From NCBI RefSeq assembly GCF_905171765.1, contig NC_053390.1:139595468-139659467 (forward strand): a stretch of DNA of 64,000 nt. Reading direction: 5' to 3'. Position numbers and translations under genes: made by a program. The notes under the pieces are model-generated. The model ran no database searches, was not told the DNA's origin, and saw only the letters and a list, made by a program, of their open reading frames with translations. Positions within the stretch are counted from its first letter, which is position 1, and each line of letters begins with the position of its first letter. Source of the stretch: Bufo bufo (lineage: Eukaryota; Chordata; Amphibia; Anura; Bufonidae). Of the stretch, positions 34,301-47,424 are shown piece after piece.

Positions 34301-35667
34301 GCAGATAGAAGTCTGATTCTGTGATTAAACCTATACCTGTCACACAGCACAAAAAAAAACAGGCCTCACATTTCTATTCAACCAAATCTGTACTGTTTTA
34401 GCTGGTCAAGTTATTTGTAGTGACCGTAAAAGCACATATTTTTTTCTGGGTTGAAAAACTATTCCCAAATTTGCCATTCTCAAAATAACTAGTTTCTGAT
34501 ATTTGAGGCCTACTTGAAATCTATCCCAAAAAGGATATCTTACATTGAAGGTGCTGATAGTGCCATTCAGAAAAACCTAAGACACACGCTACTGTGCAGA
34601 TAGATGTCTGATTCTGTGATTAAACCTATACCTGTCACACAGCGCAAAAAAAAACAGGCCTCACATTTCTATTCAACCAAATCTGAACTGTTTTAGCTGG
34701 TCAAGTTATTTGTAGTGACCGTAAAAGCACACTTTTTGTTCTGGGTTGAAAAACTATTCCCAAATTTGCCATTCTCAAAATAACTAGTTTCTGGTATTTG
34801 AGGCCTACTTGAAATCTATCAAAAAAAGGATATCTTACATTGAAGGTGCTGAATAGTGTCATTCAGAAAAACCTAAGACACACGCTACCGTGCTGATAGA
34901 AGTCTGATTCTGTGATTAAACCTATACCTGTCACACAGCGCAAAAAAAAACAGGCCTCACATCTCTATTCAACCAAATCTGTACTGTTTTAGCTGGTCAA
35001 GTTATTTGTAGTGACCGTAAAAGCACATTTTTATTTCTGTGTTGAAAAACTATTCCCAAATTTGCCATTCTCAAAATAACTAGTTTCTGGTATTTGAGGC
35101 CTACTTGAAATCTATCCCAAAAAGGATATCTTACATTGAAGGTGTTGATAGTGTCATTCAGAAAAACCTAAGACACACACTACCGTGCAGATAGAAGTCT
35201 GATTCTGTAATTAAACCTATACCTGTCACACAGCGCAAAGAAAACAGGCCTCACATTTCTATTCAACCAAATCTGTACTGTTTTAGCTTGTCAAGCTATT
35301 TGTAGTGACCGTAAAAGCACTTTTTTTTTTTCTGGGTTGAAAAACTATTCCCAAATTTGCCATTCTCAAAATAACTAGTTTCTGGTATTTGAGGCCTACT
35401 TGAAATCTATCCCAAAAAGGATATCTTACATTGAAGGTGTTGATAGTGTCATTCAGAAAAACCTAAGACACACACTACCGTGCAGATAGAAGTCTGATTC
35501 TGTGATTAAACCTATACCTGTCACACAGCGCAAAAAAAAACAGGCCTCACATCTCTATTCAACCAAATCTGTACTGTTTTAGCTGGTCAAGTTATTTGTA
35601 GTGACCGTAAAAGCACATTTTTTTTTCTGGGTTGAAAAACTATTCCTAAATTTGCCATTCTCAAAAT
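31319..35667 (+). repeat. 295 bp tandem array in the hAT leader
   Basis: AGTGACCGTAAAAGCAC recurs at 31401, 32943, 33238, 33533, 33829, 34124, 34419, 34714, 35010, 35304 and 35600. The step is 294-296 bp except the first, which contains the 1.2 kb insertion. This gives about 10.5 copies. Each unit has TTCCCAAATTTGCCATTCTC, AAAGGATATCTTACATTGAA and CACACGCTACCGTGCAGATA. Copies differ by only a few bases, mostly in A or T runs and at GTGCAGATA/GTGCTGATA. The array ends within 20 bp of the transposase start codon. Confidence 0.95.
31697..32929. mobile_element. Palindromic insertion with 15-bp target duplication
   Basis: TCAAGTTATTTTTAG flanks it at 31682-31696 and 32930-32944. From about 31695 to 32867 it is a near-perfect palindrome (arms of about 585 bp; centre ACATCCACC-CGA-GGTGGATGT at 32271-32291). 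About 62 bp of non-palindromic AT-rich sequence follow on the right (32868-32929). A 15-bp duplication is unlike Tc1, piggyBac or hAT and suggests retrotransposition-type integration, but no coding or poly-A supports a class. The mirrored 67-77 codon frames are by-products of the palindrome. Confidence 0.85.
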
Positions 35668-35684
35668 TGTGGTGAACGGGAACA

Positions 35685-38600
35685 ATGAGGAAAACATCTA
35701 ATAAGGGACGCGGACGTGGACATGGTCGTGGTGGTGTTAGTGGACCCTCTGGTGCTGGGAGAGGACGTGGCCGTTCTGCCACAGCCACACGTCCTAGTGA
35801 ACCAACTACCTCAGGTCCCAGTAGCCAACAGAATTTACAGCGATATTTGGTGGGGCCCAATGCCGTTCTAAGGATGGTAAGGCCTGAGCAGGTACAGGCA
35901 TTAGTCAATTGGGTGGCCGACAGTGGATCCAGCACGTTCACATTATCTCCCACCCAGTCTTCTGCAGAAAGCGCACAGATGGCGCATGCAAACCAAGCCC
36001 ATCGGTCTGTCACATCACCCCCATGCATATCAGGGAAACTGTCTGAGCCTCAAGTTATGCAGCAGTCTCTTATGCTATTTGAAGACTCTGCTGCCAGGGT
36101 TTCCCAAGGGCATCCACCTAGCCCTTCCCCAGGGGTGGAAGAGATAGAATGCACTAACGCACAACCACTTATTTTTCCTGATGATGAGGACATGGGAATA
36201 CCACCTCAGCACGTCTCTGATGATGACGAAACACAGGTCAGGGATCAAGACTGGGTGGAAGACGATGCAGGGGACGATGAGGTCCTAGACCCCACATGGA
36301 ATGAAGGTCGTGCCACTGACTTTCACAGTTCGGAGGAAGAGGCAGTGGTGAGACCGAGCCAACAGCGTAGCAAAAGAGGGAGCAGTGGGCAAAATCAGAA
36401 CACCCGCCGCCAAGAGACTCCGCCTGCTACTGACCGCCGCCATCTTGGACCGAGCACCCCAAAGGCAGCTTCAAGGAGTTCCCTGGCATGGCACTTCTTC
36501 AAACAATGTGCTGACGACAAGACCCGAGTGGTTTGCACGCTGTGCCATCAGAGCCTGAAGCGAGGCATTAACGTTCTGAACATTAGCACAACCTGCATGA
36601 CCAGGCACCTGCATGCAAAGCATGAACTGCAGTGGAGTAAACACCTTAAAAACAAGGAAGTCACTCAGGCTCCCCCTGCTGCCTCTTCTGCTGCTGCCGC
36701 CTCGGCCTCTTCTGCTGCTGCCGCCGCCTCGGCCTCTTCTGCTGCTGCTGCCGCCGCCTCGGCCTCTTCCTCTGCCTCTGGAGGAACGTTGGCACCTGCC
36801 GCCCAGCAAACATGGGATGTACCACCAACACCACCACCTGCGTCACCAAGCATCTCAACCATGTCACACGGCAGCGTTCAGCTCTCCATCTCACAAACAT
36901 TTGAGAGAAAGCGTAAATTCCCACCTAGCCACCCTCGATCCCTGGCCCTGAATGCCAGCATTTCTAAACTACTGGCCTATATAATGCTGTCATTTAGGCT
37001 GGTGGACACACACAGCTTCAAACAGCTCATGTCACTTGCTGTCCCACAGTATGTTGTTACCAGCCGCCACTACTTCTCCAAGAGAGCCGTGCCTTCCCTG
37101 CACAAACAAGTGTCCGATAAAATCAAGTGTGCACTGCGCAACGCCATCTGTGGCAAGGTCCACCTAACCACAGATACGTGGACCAGTAAGCACGGCCAGG
37201 GACGCTATATCTCCCTAACTGCACACTGGGTAAATGTAGTGGCGGCTGGGCCCCAGGCGGAGAGCTGTTTGGCGCACGTCCTTCCGCCGCCAAGGATCGC
37301 AGGGCAACATTCTTTGCCTCCTGTCTCCTCCTCCTCCTACTCAGCTTCCTCCTCCTCTTCTTCCACCTGCTCATCCAGTCAGCCACACACCTTCACCACC
37401 AACTTCAGCACAGCCCGGGGTAAACGTCAGCAGGCCATTCTGAAACTCATATGTTTGGGGGACAGGCCCCACACCGCACAGGAGTTGTGGCGGGGTATAG
37501 AACAACAGACCGACGAGTGGTTGCTGCCGGTGAGCCTCAAGCCCGGCCTGGTGGTGTGCGATAATGGGCGAAATCTCGTTGCAGCTCTGGGACTAGCCGG
37601 TTTGACGCACATCCCTTGCCTGGCGCATGTGCTGAATTTGGTGGTGCAGAAGTTCATTCGCAACTACCCCGACATGTCAGAGCTGCTGCATAAAGTGCGG
37701 GCCGTCTGTTCGCGCTTCCGGCGTTCACACCCTGCCGCTGCTCGCCTGTCTGCGCTACAGTGTAACTTCGGCCTTCCCGCTCACCGCCTCATATGCGACG
37801 TACCCACCAGGTGGAACTCCACCTTGCATATGCTGGACAGACTGTGCGAGCAGCAGCAGGCCATAGTGGAGTTTCAGCTGCAGCACGCACGGGTCAGTCG
37901 CACTGTGGATCAGACACACTTCACCATCAATGACTGGGTCTCCTGTTGCGTTGTTTCGAGTACTCCACCAACATGGCCAGTGGCGATGATGCCGTTATCA
38001 GCGTTACAATACCACTTCTATGTCTCCTTGAGAAAACACTTAGGGCGATGATGGAAGAGGAGGTGGCCCAGGAGGAAGAGGAGGAAGAGGGGTCATTTTT
38101 AGCACTTTCAGGCCAGTCCCTTCGAAGTGACTCAGAGGGAGGTTTTTTGCAACACCAGAGGCCAGGTACAAATGTGGCCAGACAGGGCCCACTACTGGAG
38201 GACGAGGAGGACGAGGATGAGGAGGAGGTGGAGGAGGATGAGGATGAAGCATGTTCACAGCGGGGTGGCACCCAAAGCATCTCGGGCCCATCACTGGTGC
38301 GTGGCTGGGGGGAAACACAGGACGATGACGATACGCCTCCCACAGAGGACAGCTTGTCCTTACCTCTGGGCAGCCTGGCACACATGAGCGACTACATGCT
38401 GCAGTGCCTGCGCAACGACAGCAGAGTTGCCCACATTTTAACGTGTGCGGACTACTGGGTTGCCACCCTGCTGGATCCCCGGTACAAAGACAATGTGCCC
38501 ACCTTACTTCCTACACTGGAGCGTGATAGGAAGATGCACGAGTACAAGCGCACGTTGGTAGACGCGCTACTGAGAGCATTCCCAAATGTCACAGGGGAAC

Positions 38601-39076
38601 CAGTGAAAGCCCAAGGCGAAGGCAGAGGAGGAGCAGGAGGTCGCCAACGCAGCTGTGTCACGCCCAGCTCCTCTGAGGGCAGGGTTAGCATGGCAGAGAT
38701 GTGGAAAAGTTTTGTCAACACGCCACAGCTAACTGCACCACCACCTGATACGGAACGTGTTAGCAGGAGGCAACATTTCACTAACATGGTGGAACAGTAC
38801 CTGTGCACACCCCTCCACGTACTGACTGATGGTTTGGCCCCATTCAACTTCTGGGTCTCTAAATTGTCCACGTGGCCAGAGCTAGCCTTTTATGCCTTGG
38901 AGGTGCTGGCCTGCCCGGCGGCCAGCGTTTTGTCTGAACGTGTATTCAGCACGGCAGGGGGCGTCATTACAGACAAACGTAGCCGCCTGTTTACAGCCAA
39001 TGTGGACAAGCTGACGTTCATAAAAATGAACCAGGCATGGATCCCACAGGACCTGTCCATCCCTTGTGCAGATTAG
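35685..39076 (+). pseudogene. BED-finger hAT transposase, one frameshift
   Basis: The gene is read as two frames (35685-38051 and the frame ending at 39076) that join just after the Trp codon at 37935-37937; a 1-nt loss or 2-nt gain near 37938-37940 is needed. The joined length is about 1,130 codons. In order: an Arg/Gly-rich N-terminus (residues 8-36), an acidic region (about 160-225), a BED-type zinc finger (C284, C287, H308, H313), an Ala/Ser-rich linker (about 333-370), then the RNase-H-like core. The core shows LTTDTWTS (D497), VVCDNGRN (D626), CLAHVLNL (C645, H648) and PTRWNSTL (W710). After the frameshift come an acidic insert, ATLLDPRYKD and the hAT C-terminal dimerisation motif LACPAASVLSERVFSTAGG. 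The family resembles Ac-like/ZBED transposases. I cannot tell whether the frameshift is real or a sequencing error. Confidence 0.9.
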
Positions 39077-39187
39077 ATATTAACTACCTCCCCTTAACAA
39101 TATATTATTCTACTCCAGGGCACTTCCTCATTCAATACTATTTTTAATTTCATTTTACCATTATATTGCGGGGCAACCCAAAGTTGA

Positions 39188-42100
39188 ATGAACCTCTCCT
39201 CTGTCTGGGTGCCGGGGCCTAAATGTGTGACAGTGGCCTGTTCCAGTGGTGGGTGACGTGAAGCCTGATTCTCTGCTATGACATGAAGACAGATTCTGCG
39301 CTGACATAAGGCCAGATTCTCTGTTACGGGACCTCTCTCCTCTGCCTGGGTGCCTGGGCCTAAATGTGTGACAGTGGCCTGTTCCAGTGGTGGGTGACGT
39401 GAAGCCTGATTCTCTGCTATGACATGAAGACAGATTCTGCGCTGACATAAGGCCAGATTCTCTGTTACGGGACCTCTCTCCTCTGCCTGGGTGCCTGGGC
39501 CTAAATGTGTGACAGTGGCGTGTTCCAGTGGTGGGTGACGTGAAGCCTGATTCTCTGCTATGACATGAAGACAGATTCTGCGCTGACATAAGGCCAGATT
39601 CTCTGTTACGGGACCTCTCTCCTCTGCCTGGGTGCCTGGGCTTAAATGTGTGACAGTGGCCTGTTCCAGTGGTGGGTGACGTGAAGCCTGATTCTCTGCT
39701 ATGACATGAAGACAGATTCTGCGCTGACATAAGGCCAGATTCTCTGTTACGGGACCTCTCTCCTCTGCCTGGGTGCCTGGGCCTAAATATGTGACAGTGG
39801 CCTGTTCCAGTTGTGGGTGACGTAAAGCCTGATTCTCTGCTATGACATGAAGACAGATTCTGCGCTGACATAAGGCCAGAGTCTCTGTTACGGGACCTCT
39901 CTCCTCTGCCTGGGTGCCTGGGCCTAAATGTGTGACAGTGGCCTGTTCCAGTGGTGGGTTACGTGAAGCCTGATTCTCTGCTATGACATGAAGACAGATT
40001 CTGCGCTGACATAAGGCCAGATTCTCTGTTACGGGACCTCTCTCCTCTGCCTGGGTGCCTGGGCCTAAATGTGTGACAGTGGCCTGTTCCAGTGGTGGGT
40101 GACGTGAAGCCTGATTCTCTGCTATGACATGAAGACAGATTCTGCGCTGACATAAGGCCAGATTCTCTGTTACGGGACCTCTCTCCTCTGCCTGGGTGCC
40201 TGGGCCTAAATGTGTGACAGTGGCCTGTTCCAGTGGTGGGTGACGTGAAGCCTGATTCTCTGCTATGACATGAAGACAGATTCTGCGCTGACATAAGGCC
40301 AGAGTCTCTGTTACGGGACCTCTCTCCTCTGCCTGGGTGCCTGGGCCTAAATGTGTGACAGTGGCCTGTTCCAGTGGTGGGTTACGTGAAGCCTGATTCT
40401 CTGCTATGACATGAAGACAGATTCTGCGCTGACATAAGGCCAGATTCTCTGTTACGGGACCTCTCTCCTCTGCCTGGGTGCCTGGGCCTAAATGTGTGAC
40501 AGTGGCCTGTTCCAGTGGTGGGTGACGTGAAGCCTGATTCTCTGCTATGACATGAAGACAGATTCTGCGCTGACATAAGGCCAGATTCTCTGTTACGGGA
40601 CCTCTCTCCTCTGCCTGGGTGCCTGGGCTTAAATGTGTGACAGTGGCCTGTTCCAGTGGTGGGTGACGTGAAGCCTGATTCTCTGCTATGACATGAAGAC
40701 AGATTCTGCGCTGACATAAGGCCAGATTCTCTGTTACGGGACCTCTCTCCTCTGCCTGGGTGCCTGGGCCTAAATATGTGACAGTGGCCTGTTCCAGTTG
40801 TGGGTGACGTAAAGCCTGATTCTCTGCTATGACATGAAGACAGATTCTGCGCTGACATAAGGCCAGAGTCTCTGTTACGGGACCTCTCTCCTCTGCCTGG
40901 GTGCCTGGGCCTAAATGTGTGACAGTGGCCTGTTCCAGTGGTGGGTTACGTGAAGCCTGATTCTCTGCTATGACATGAAGACAGATTCTGCGCTGACATA
41001 AGGCCAGATTCTCTGTTACGGGACCTCTCTCCTCTGCCTGGGTGCCTGGGCCTAAATGTGTGACAGTGGCCTGTTCCAGTGGTGGGTGACGTGAAGCCTG
41101 ATTCTCTGCTATGACATGAAGACAGATTCTGCGCTGACATAAGGCCAGATTCTCTGTTACGGGACCTCTCTCCTCTGCCTGGGTGCCTGGGCCTAAATGT
41201 GTGACAGTGGCCTGTTCCAGTGGTGGGTGACGTGAAGCCTGATTCTCTGCTATGACATGAAGACAGATTCTGCGCTGACATAAGGCCAGATTCTCTGTTA
41301 CGGGACCTCTCTCCTCTGCCTGGGTGCCTGGGCCTAAATATGTTGCAGTGGCCTGTTCCAGTGGTGGGTGACGAGAAGCCTGATTCTCTGCTATGACATG
41401 AAGACTGATTATGCGCTGACATAAGGCCAGATTCTCTGTTACGGGACCTCTCTCCTCTGCCTGGGTGCCTGGGCCTAAATGTGTGACAGTGGCCTGTTCC
41501 AGTGGTGGGTGACGTGAAGCCTGATTCTCTGCTATGACATGAAGACAGATTCTGCGCTGACATAAGGCCAGATTCTCTGTTACGGGACCTCTCTCCTCTG
41601 CCTGGGTGCCTGGGCCTAAATATGTGACAGTGGCCTGTTCCAGTGGTGGGTGACGTGAAGCCTGATTCTCTGCTATGACATGAAGACAGATTCTGCGCCG
41701 ACATAAGGCCAGATTCTCTGTTACGGGACCTCTCTCCTCTGCCTGGGTGCCTGGGCCTAAATGTGTGACAGTGGCCTGTTCCAGTGGTGGGTGACGTGAA
41801 GCCTGATTCTCTGCTATGACATGAAGACAGATTCTGCGCTGCCATAAGGCCAGATTCTCTGTTACGGGACCTCTCTCCTCTGCCTGGGTGCCTGGGCCTA
41901 AATGTGTGACAGTGGCCTGTTCTAGTGGTGGGTGACGTGAAGCCTGATTCTCTGCTATGACATGAAGACAGATTCTGCGCTGACATAAGGCCAGATTCTC
42001 TGTTACGGGACCTCTCTCCTCTGCCTGGGTGCCTGGGCCTAAATGTGTGACAATGGCCTGTTCCAGTGGTGGGTGACGTGAAGCCTGATTCTCTGCTATG

Positions 42101-45100
42101 ACATGAAGAAAGATTCTGCGCTGACATAAGGCCAGATTCTCTGTTACGGGACCTCTCTCCTCTGCCTGGGTGCCTGGGCCTAAATATGTGACAGTGGCCT
42201 GTTCCAGTGGTGGGTGACGTGAAGCCTGATTCTCTGCTATGACATGAAGACAGATTCTGCGCTGACATAAGGCCAGATTCTCTGTTACGGGACCTCTCTC
42301 CTCTGCCTGGGTGCCTGGGCCTAAATGTGTGACAGTGGCCTGTTCCAGTGGTGGGTGACGTGAAGCCTGATTCTCTGCTATGACATGAAGACAGATTCTG
42401 CGCTGCCATAAGGCCAGATTCTCTTTTACGGGACCTCTCTCCTCTGCCTGGGCCTAAATGTGTGACAATGGCCTGTTCCAGTGGTGGGTGACGTGAAGCC
42501 TGATTCTCTGCTATGACATGAAGAAAGATTCTGCGCTGACATAAGGCCAGATTCTCTGTTACGGGACCTCTCTCCTCTGCCTGGGTGCCTGGGCCTAAAT
42601 ATGTGACAGTGGCCTGTTCCAGTGGTGGGTGACGTGAAGCCTGATTCTCTGCTATGACATGAAGACAGATTCTGCGCTGACATAAGGCCAGATTCTCTGT
42701 TACGGGACCTCTCTCCTCTGCCTGGGTGCCTGGGCCTAAATGTGTGACAGTGGCCTGTTCCAGTGGTGGGTGACGTGAAGCCTGATTCTCTGCTATGACA
42801 TGAAGACAGATTCTGCGCTGACATAAGGCCAGATTCTCTGTTACGGGACCTCTCTCCTCTGCCTGGGTGCCTGGGCCTAAATATGTGACAGTGGCCTGTT
42901 CCAGTGGTGGGTGACGTGAAGCTTGATTCTCTGCTATGACATGAAGACAGATTCTGCGCTGACATAAGGCCAGATTCTCTGTTACGGGACCTCTCTCCTC
43001 TGCCTGGGTGCCTGGGCCTAAATGTGTGACAGTGGCCTGTTCCAGTGGTGGGTGACGTGAAGCCTGATTCTCTGCTATGACATGAAGACAGATTCTGCGC
43101 TGACATAAGGCCAGATTCTCTGTTACGGGACCTCTCTCCTCTGCCTGGGTGCCTGGGCCTAAATGTGTGACAGTGGCCTGTTCCAGTGGTGGGTGACGTG
43201 AAGCCTGATTCTCTGCTATGACATGAAGACAGATTCTGCGCTGACATAAGGCCAGATTCTCTGTTACGGGACCTCTCTCCTCTGCCTGGGTGCCTGGGCC
43301 TAAATGTGTGACAGTGGCCTGTTCCAGTGGTGGGTGACGTGAAGCCTGATTCTCTGCTATGACATGAAGACAGATTCTGCGCTGACATAAGGCCAGATTC
43401 TCTGTTACGGGACCTCTCTCCTCTGCCTGGGTGCCTGGGCCTAAATATGTGACAGTGGCCTGTTCCAGTGGTGGGTGACGTGAAGCCTGATTCTCTGCTA
43501 TGACATGAAGACAGATTCTGCGCTGACATAAGGCCAGATTCTCTGTTACGGGACCTCTCTCCTCTGCCTGGGTGCCTGGGCCTAAATGTGTGACAGTGGC
43601 CTGTTCCAGTGGTGGGTGACGTGAAGCCTGATTCTCTGCTATGACATGAAGACAGATTCTGCGCTGACATAAGGCCAGATTCTCTGTTACGGGACCTCTC
43701 TCCTCTGCCTGGGTGCCTGGGCTTAAATATGTGACAGTGGCCTGTTCCAGTGGTGGGTGACGTGAAGCCTGATTCTCTGCTATGACATGAAGACAGATTC
43801 TGCGCTGACATAAGGCCAGATTCTCTGTTACGGGACCTCTCTCCTCTGCCTGGGTGCCTGGGCCTAAATGTGTGACAGTGGCCTGTTCCAGTGGTGGGTG
43901 ACGTGAAGCCTGATTCTCTGCTATGACATGAAGACAGATTCTGCGCTGACATAAGGCCAGATTCTCTGTTACGGGACCTCTCTCCTCTGCCTGGGTGCCT
44001 GGGCTTAAATATGTGACAGTGGCCTGTTCCAGTGGTGGGTGACGTGAAGCCTGATTCTCTGCTATGACATGAAGACAGATTCTGCGTTGACATAAGGCCA
44101 GATTCTCTGTTACGGGACCTCTCTCCTCTGCCTGGGTGCCTGGGCCTAAATATGTTGCAGTGGCCTGTTCCAGTGGTGGGTGACGAGAAGCCTGATTCTC
44201 TGCTATGACATGAAGACTGATTATGCGCTGACATAAGGCCAGATTCTCTGTTACGGGACCTCTCTCCTCTGCCTGGGTGCCTGGGCCTAAATGTGTGACA
44301 GTGGCCTGTTCCAGTGGTGGGTGACGTGAAGCCTGATTCTCTGCTATGACATGAAGACAGATTCTGCGCTGACATAAGGCCAGATTCTCTGTTACGGGAC
44401 CTCTCTCCTCTGCCTGGGTGCCTGGGCCTAAATATGTGACAGTGGCCTGTTCCAGTGGTGGGTGACGTGAAGCCTGATTCTCTGCTATGACATGAAGACA
44501 GATTCTGCGCCGACATAAGGCCAGATTCTCTGTTACGGGACCTCTCTCCTCTGCCTGGGTGCCTGGGCCTAAATGTGTGACAGTGGCCTGTTCCAGTGGT
44601 GGGTGACGTGAAGCCTGATTCTCTGCTATGACATGAAGACAGATTCTGCGCTGCCATAAGGCCAGATTCTCTGTTACGGGACCTCTCTCCTCTGCCTGGG
44701 TGCCTGGGCCTAAATGTGTGACAGTGGCCTGTTCTAGTGGTGGGTGACGTGAAGCCTGATTCTCTGCTATGACATGAAGACAGATTCTGCGCTGACATAA
44801 GGCCAGATTCTCTGTTACGGGACCTCTCTCCTCTGCCTGGGTGCCTGGGCCTAAATGTGTGACAATGGCCTGTTCCAGTGGTGGGTGACGTGAAGCCTGA
44901 TTCTCTGCTATGACATGAAGAAAGATTCTGCGCTGACATAAGGCCAGATTCTCTGTTACGGGACCTCTCTCCTCTGCCTGGGTGCCTGGGCCTAAATATG
45001 TGACAGTGGCCTGTTCCAGTGGTGGGTGACGTGAAGCCTGATTCTCTGCTATGACATGAAGACAGATTCTGCGCTGACATAAGGCCAGATTCTCTGTTAC

Positions 45101-47265
45101 GGGACCTCTCTCCTCTGCCTGGGTGCCTGGGCCTAAATGTGTGACAGTGGCCTGTTCCAGTGGTGGGTGACGTGAAGCCTGATTCTCTGCTATGACATGA
45201 AGACAGATTCTGCGCTGACATAAGGCCAGATTCTCTGTTACGGGACCTCTCTCCTCTGCCTGGGTGCCTGGGCCTAAATATGTGACAGTGGCCTGTTCCA
45301 GTTGTGGGTGACGTAAAACCTGATTCTCTGCTATGACATGAAGACAGATTCTGCGCTGACATAAGGCCAGATTCTCTGTTACCGGACCTCTCTCCTCTGC
45401 CTGGGTGCCTGGGCCTAAATGTGTGACAGTGGCCTGTTCCAGTGGTGGGTGACGTGAAGCCTGATTCTCTGCTATGACATGAAGACAGATTCTGCGCTGC
45501 CATAAGGCCAGATTCTCTTTTACGGGACCTCTCTCCTCTGCCTGGGCCTAAATGTGTGACAATGGCCTGTTCCAGTGGTGGGTGACGTGAAGCCTGATTC
45601 TCTGCTATGACATGAAGAAAGATTCTGCGCTGACATAAGGCCAGATTCTCTGTTACGGGACCTCTCTCCTCTGCCTGGGTGCCTGGGCCTAAATATGTGA
45701 CAGTGGCCTGTTCCAGTGGTGGGTGACGTGAAGCCTGATTCTCTGCTATGACATGAAGACAGATTCTGCGCTGACATAAGGCCAGATTCTCTGTTACGGG
45801 ACCTCTCTCCTCTGCCTGGGTGCCTGGGCCTAAATGTGTGACAGTGGCCTGTTCCAGTGGTGGGTGACGTGAAGCCTGATTCTCTGCTATGACATGAAGA
45901 CAGATTCTGCGCTGACATAAGGCCAGATTCTCTGTTACGGGACCTCTCTCCTCTGCCTGGGTGCCTGGGCCTAAATATGTGACAGTGGCCTTTTCCAGTG
46001 GTGGGTGACGTGAAGCTTGATTCTCTGCTATGACATGAAGACAGATTCTGCGCTGACATAAGGCCAGATTCTCTGTTACGGGACCTCTCTCCTCTGCCTG
46101 GGTGCCTGGGCCTAAATGTGTGACAGTGGCCTGTTCCAGTGGTGGGTGACGTGAAGCCTGATTCTCTGCTATGACATGAAGACAGATTCTGCGCTGACAT
46201 AAGGCCAGATTCTCTGTTACGGGACCTCTCTCCTCTGCCTGGGTGCCTGGGCCTAAATGTGTGACAGTGGCCTGTTCCAGTGGTGGGTGACGTGAAGCCT
46301 GATTCTCTGCTATGACATGAAGACAGATTCTGCGCTGACATAAGGCCAGATTCTCTGTTACGGGACCTCTCTCCTCTGCCTGGGTGCCTGGGCCTAAATG
46401 TGTGACAGTGGCCTGTTCCAGTGGTGGGTGACGTGAAGCCTGATTCTCTGCTATGACATGAAGACAGATTCTGCGCTGACATAAGGCCAGATTCTCTGTT
46501 ACGGGACCTCTCTCCTCTGCCTGGGTGCCTGGGCCTAAATATGTGACAGTGGCCTGTTCCAGTGGTGGGTGACGTGAAGCCTGATTCTCTGCTATGACAT
46601 GAAGACAGATTCTGCGCTGACATAAGGCCAGATTCTCTGTTACGGGACCTCTCTCCTCTGCCTGGGTGCCTGGGCCTAAATGTGTGACAGTGGCCTGTTC
46701 CAGTGGTGGGTGACGTGAAGCCTGATTCTCTGCTATGACATGAAGACAGATTCTGCGCTGACATAAGGCCAGATTCTCTGTTACGGGACCTCTCTCCTCT
46801 GCCTGGGTGCCTGGGCCTAAATGTGTGACAGTGGCCTTTTCTAGTGGTGGGTGACGTGAAGCCTGATTCTCTGCTATGACATGAAGACAGATTCTGCGCT
46901 GACATAAGGCCAGATTCTCTGTTACGGGACCTCTCTCCTCTGCCTGGGTGCCTGGGCCTAAATGTGTGACAGTGGCCTGTTCCAGTGGTGGGTGACGTGA
47001 AGCCTGATTCTCTGCTATGACATGAAGACAGATTCTGCGCTGACATAAGGCCAGATTCTCTGTTACGGGACCGCTCTCCTCTATCTGGGTGCTGGGGCCT
47101 AAATATGTGACAGTGGCCTCTTCCAGTGGTGGGTGACATGAAGCCAGATTCTCTGCTATGGCATGCAGAGACTGATTCTCTGCTGACATGAAGCCAGATT
47201 CTTTGCTATGGCATGAAGAGACTGATTCTCTGCTGATGTGAAGCCAGATTCTCTGCTATGGGACC
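39188..47265 (+). repeat. 141 bp minisatellite array, about 57 copies
   Basis: TTCCAGTGGTGGGTGACGTG recurs every 141 bp (39241, 39382 and on). Each unit holds three related blocks of about 24 bp: TGACGTGAAGCCTGATTCTC, TGACATGAAGACAGATTCTG and TGACATAAGGCCAGATTCTC. The right edge degenerates into single 50-bp versions of these blocks (47130-47265). Variant markers, including an 8-bp deletion (at about 42447 and 45541) and ATGTTGCAGTGG with GACGAGAAGCC (41340 and 44152), repeat at about 20-22 unit spacing, showing block duplication. As 141 = 3 x 47, long antisense frames (up to 1,587 codons) arise; units reading GGGTTACG create their stops. Confidence 0.97.
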
Positions 47266-47424
47266 TCTGTCCAATTGATATTGGGTCATTTTTATTTTTT
47301 TAATTTTTATTTTAATTCATTTCCCTATCCACATTTGTTTGCAGGGGATTTACCAACATGTTGCTGCCTTTTGCAGCCCTCTAGCTCTTTCCTGGGCTGT
47401 TTTACAGCCTTTTTAGTGCTGAAA

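Noticed and set aside
33238..35600. Regularly spaced repeats that might suggest a CRISPR array
   Set aside because: The 295 bp period has no variable spacers, the genome is eukaryotic, and the units are whole tandem copies.
36471..36924. Antisense Arg/Gly- and Ala/Glu-rich frames inside the hAT transposase
   Set aside because: They are shadows of the Ala/Ser-rich linker of the transposase on the opposite strand.
42426..47189. 1,587-codon antisense frame (and the 539-, 487-, 236- and 158-codon frames beside it)
   Set aside because: They follow from a 141 bp (3 x 47) repeat whose unit lacks stops in two antisense frames. The frame changes exactly at the 8-bp deletions, and single-base variants (GGGTTACG) make stops. 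There is no promoter, start context or family resemblance.
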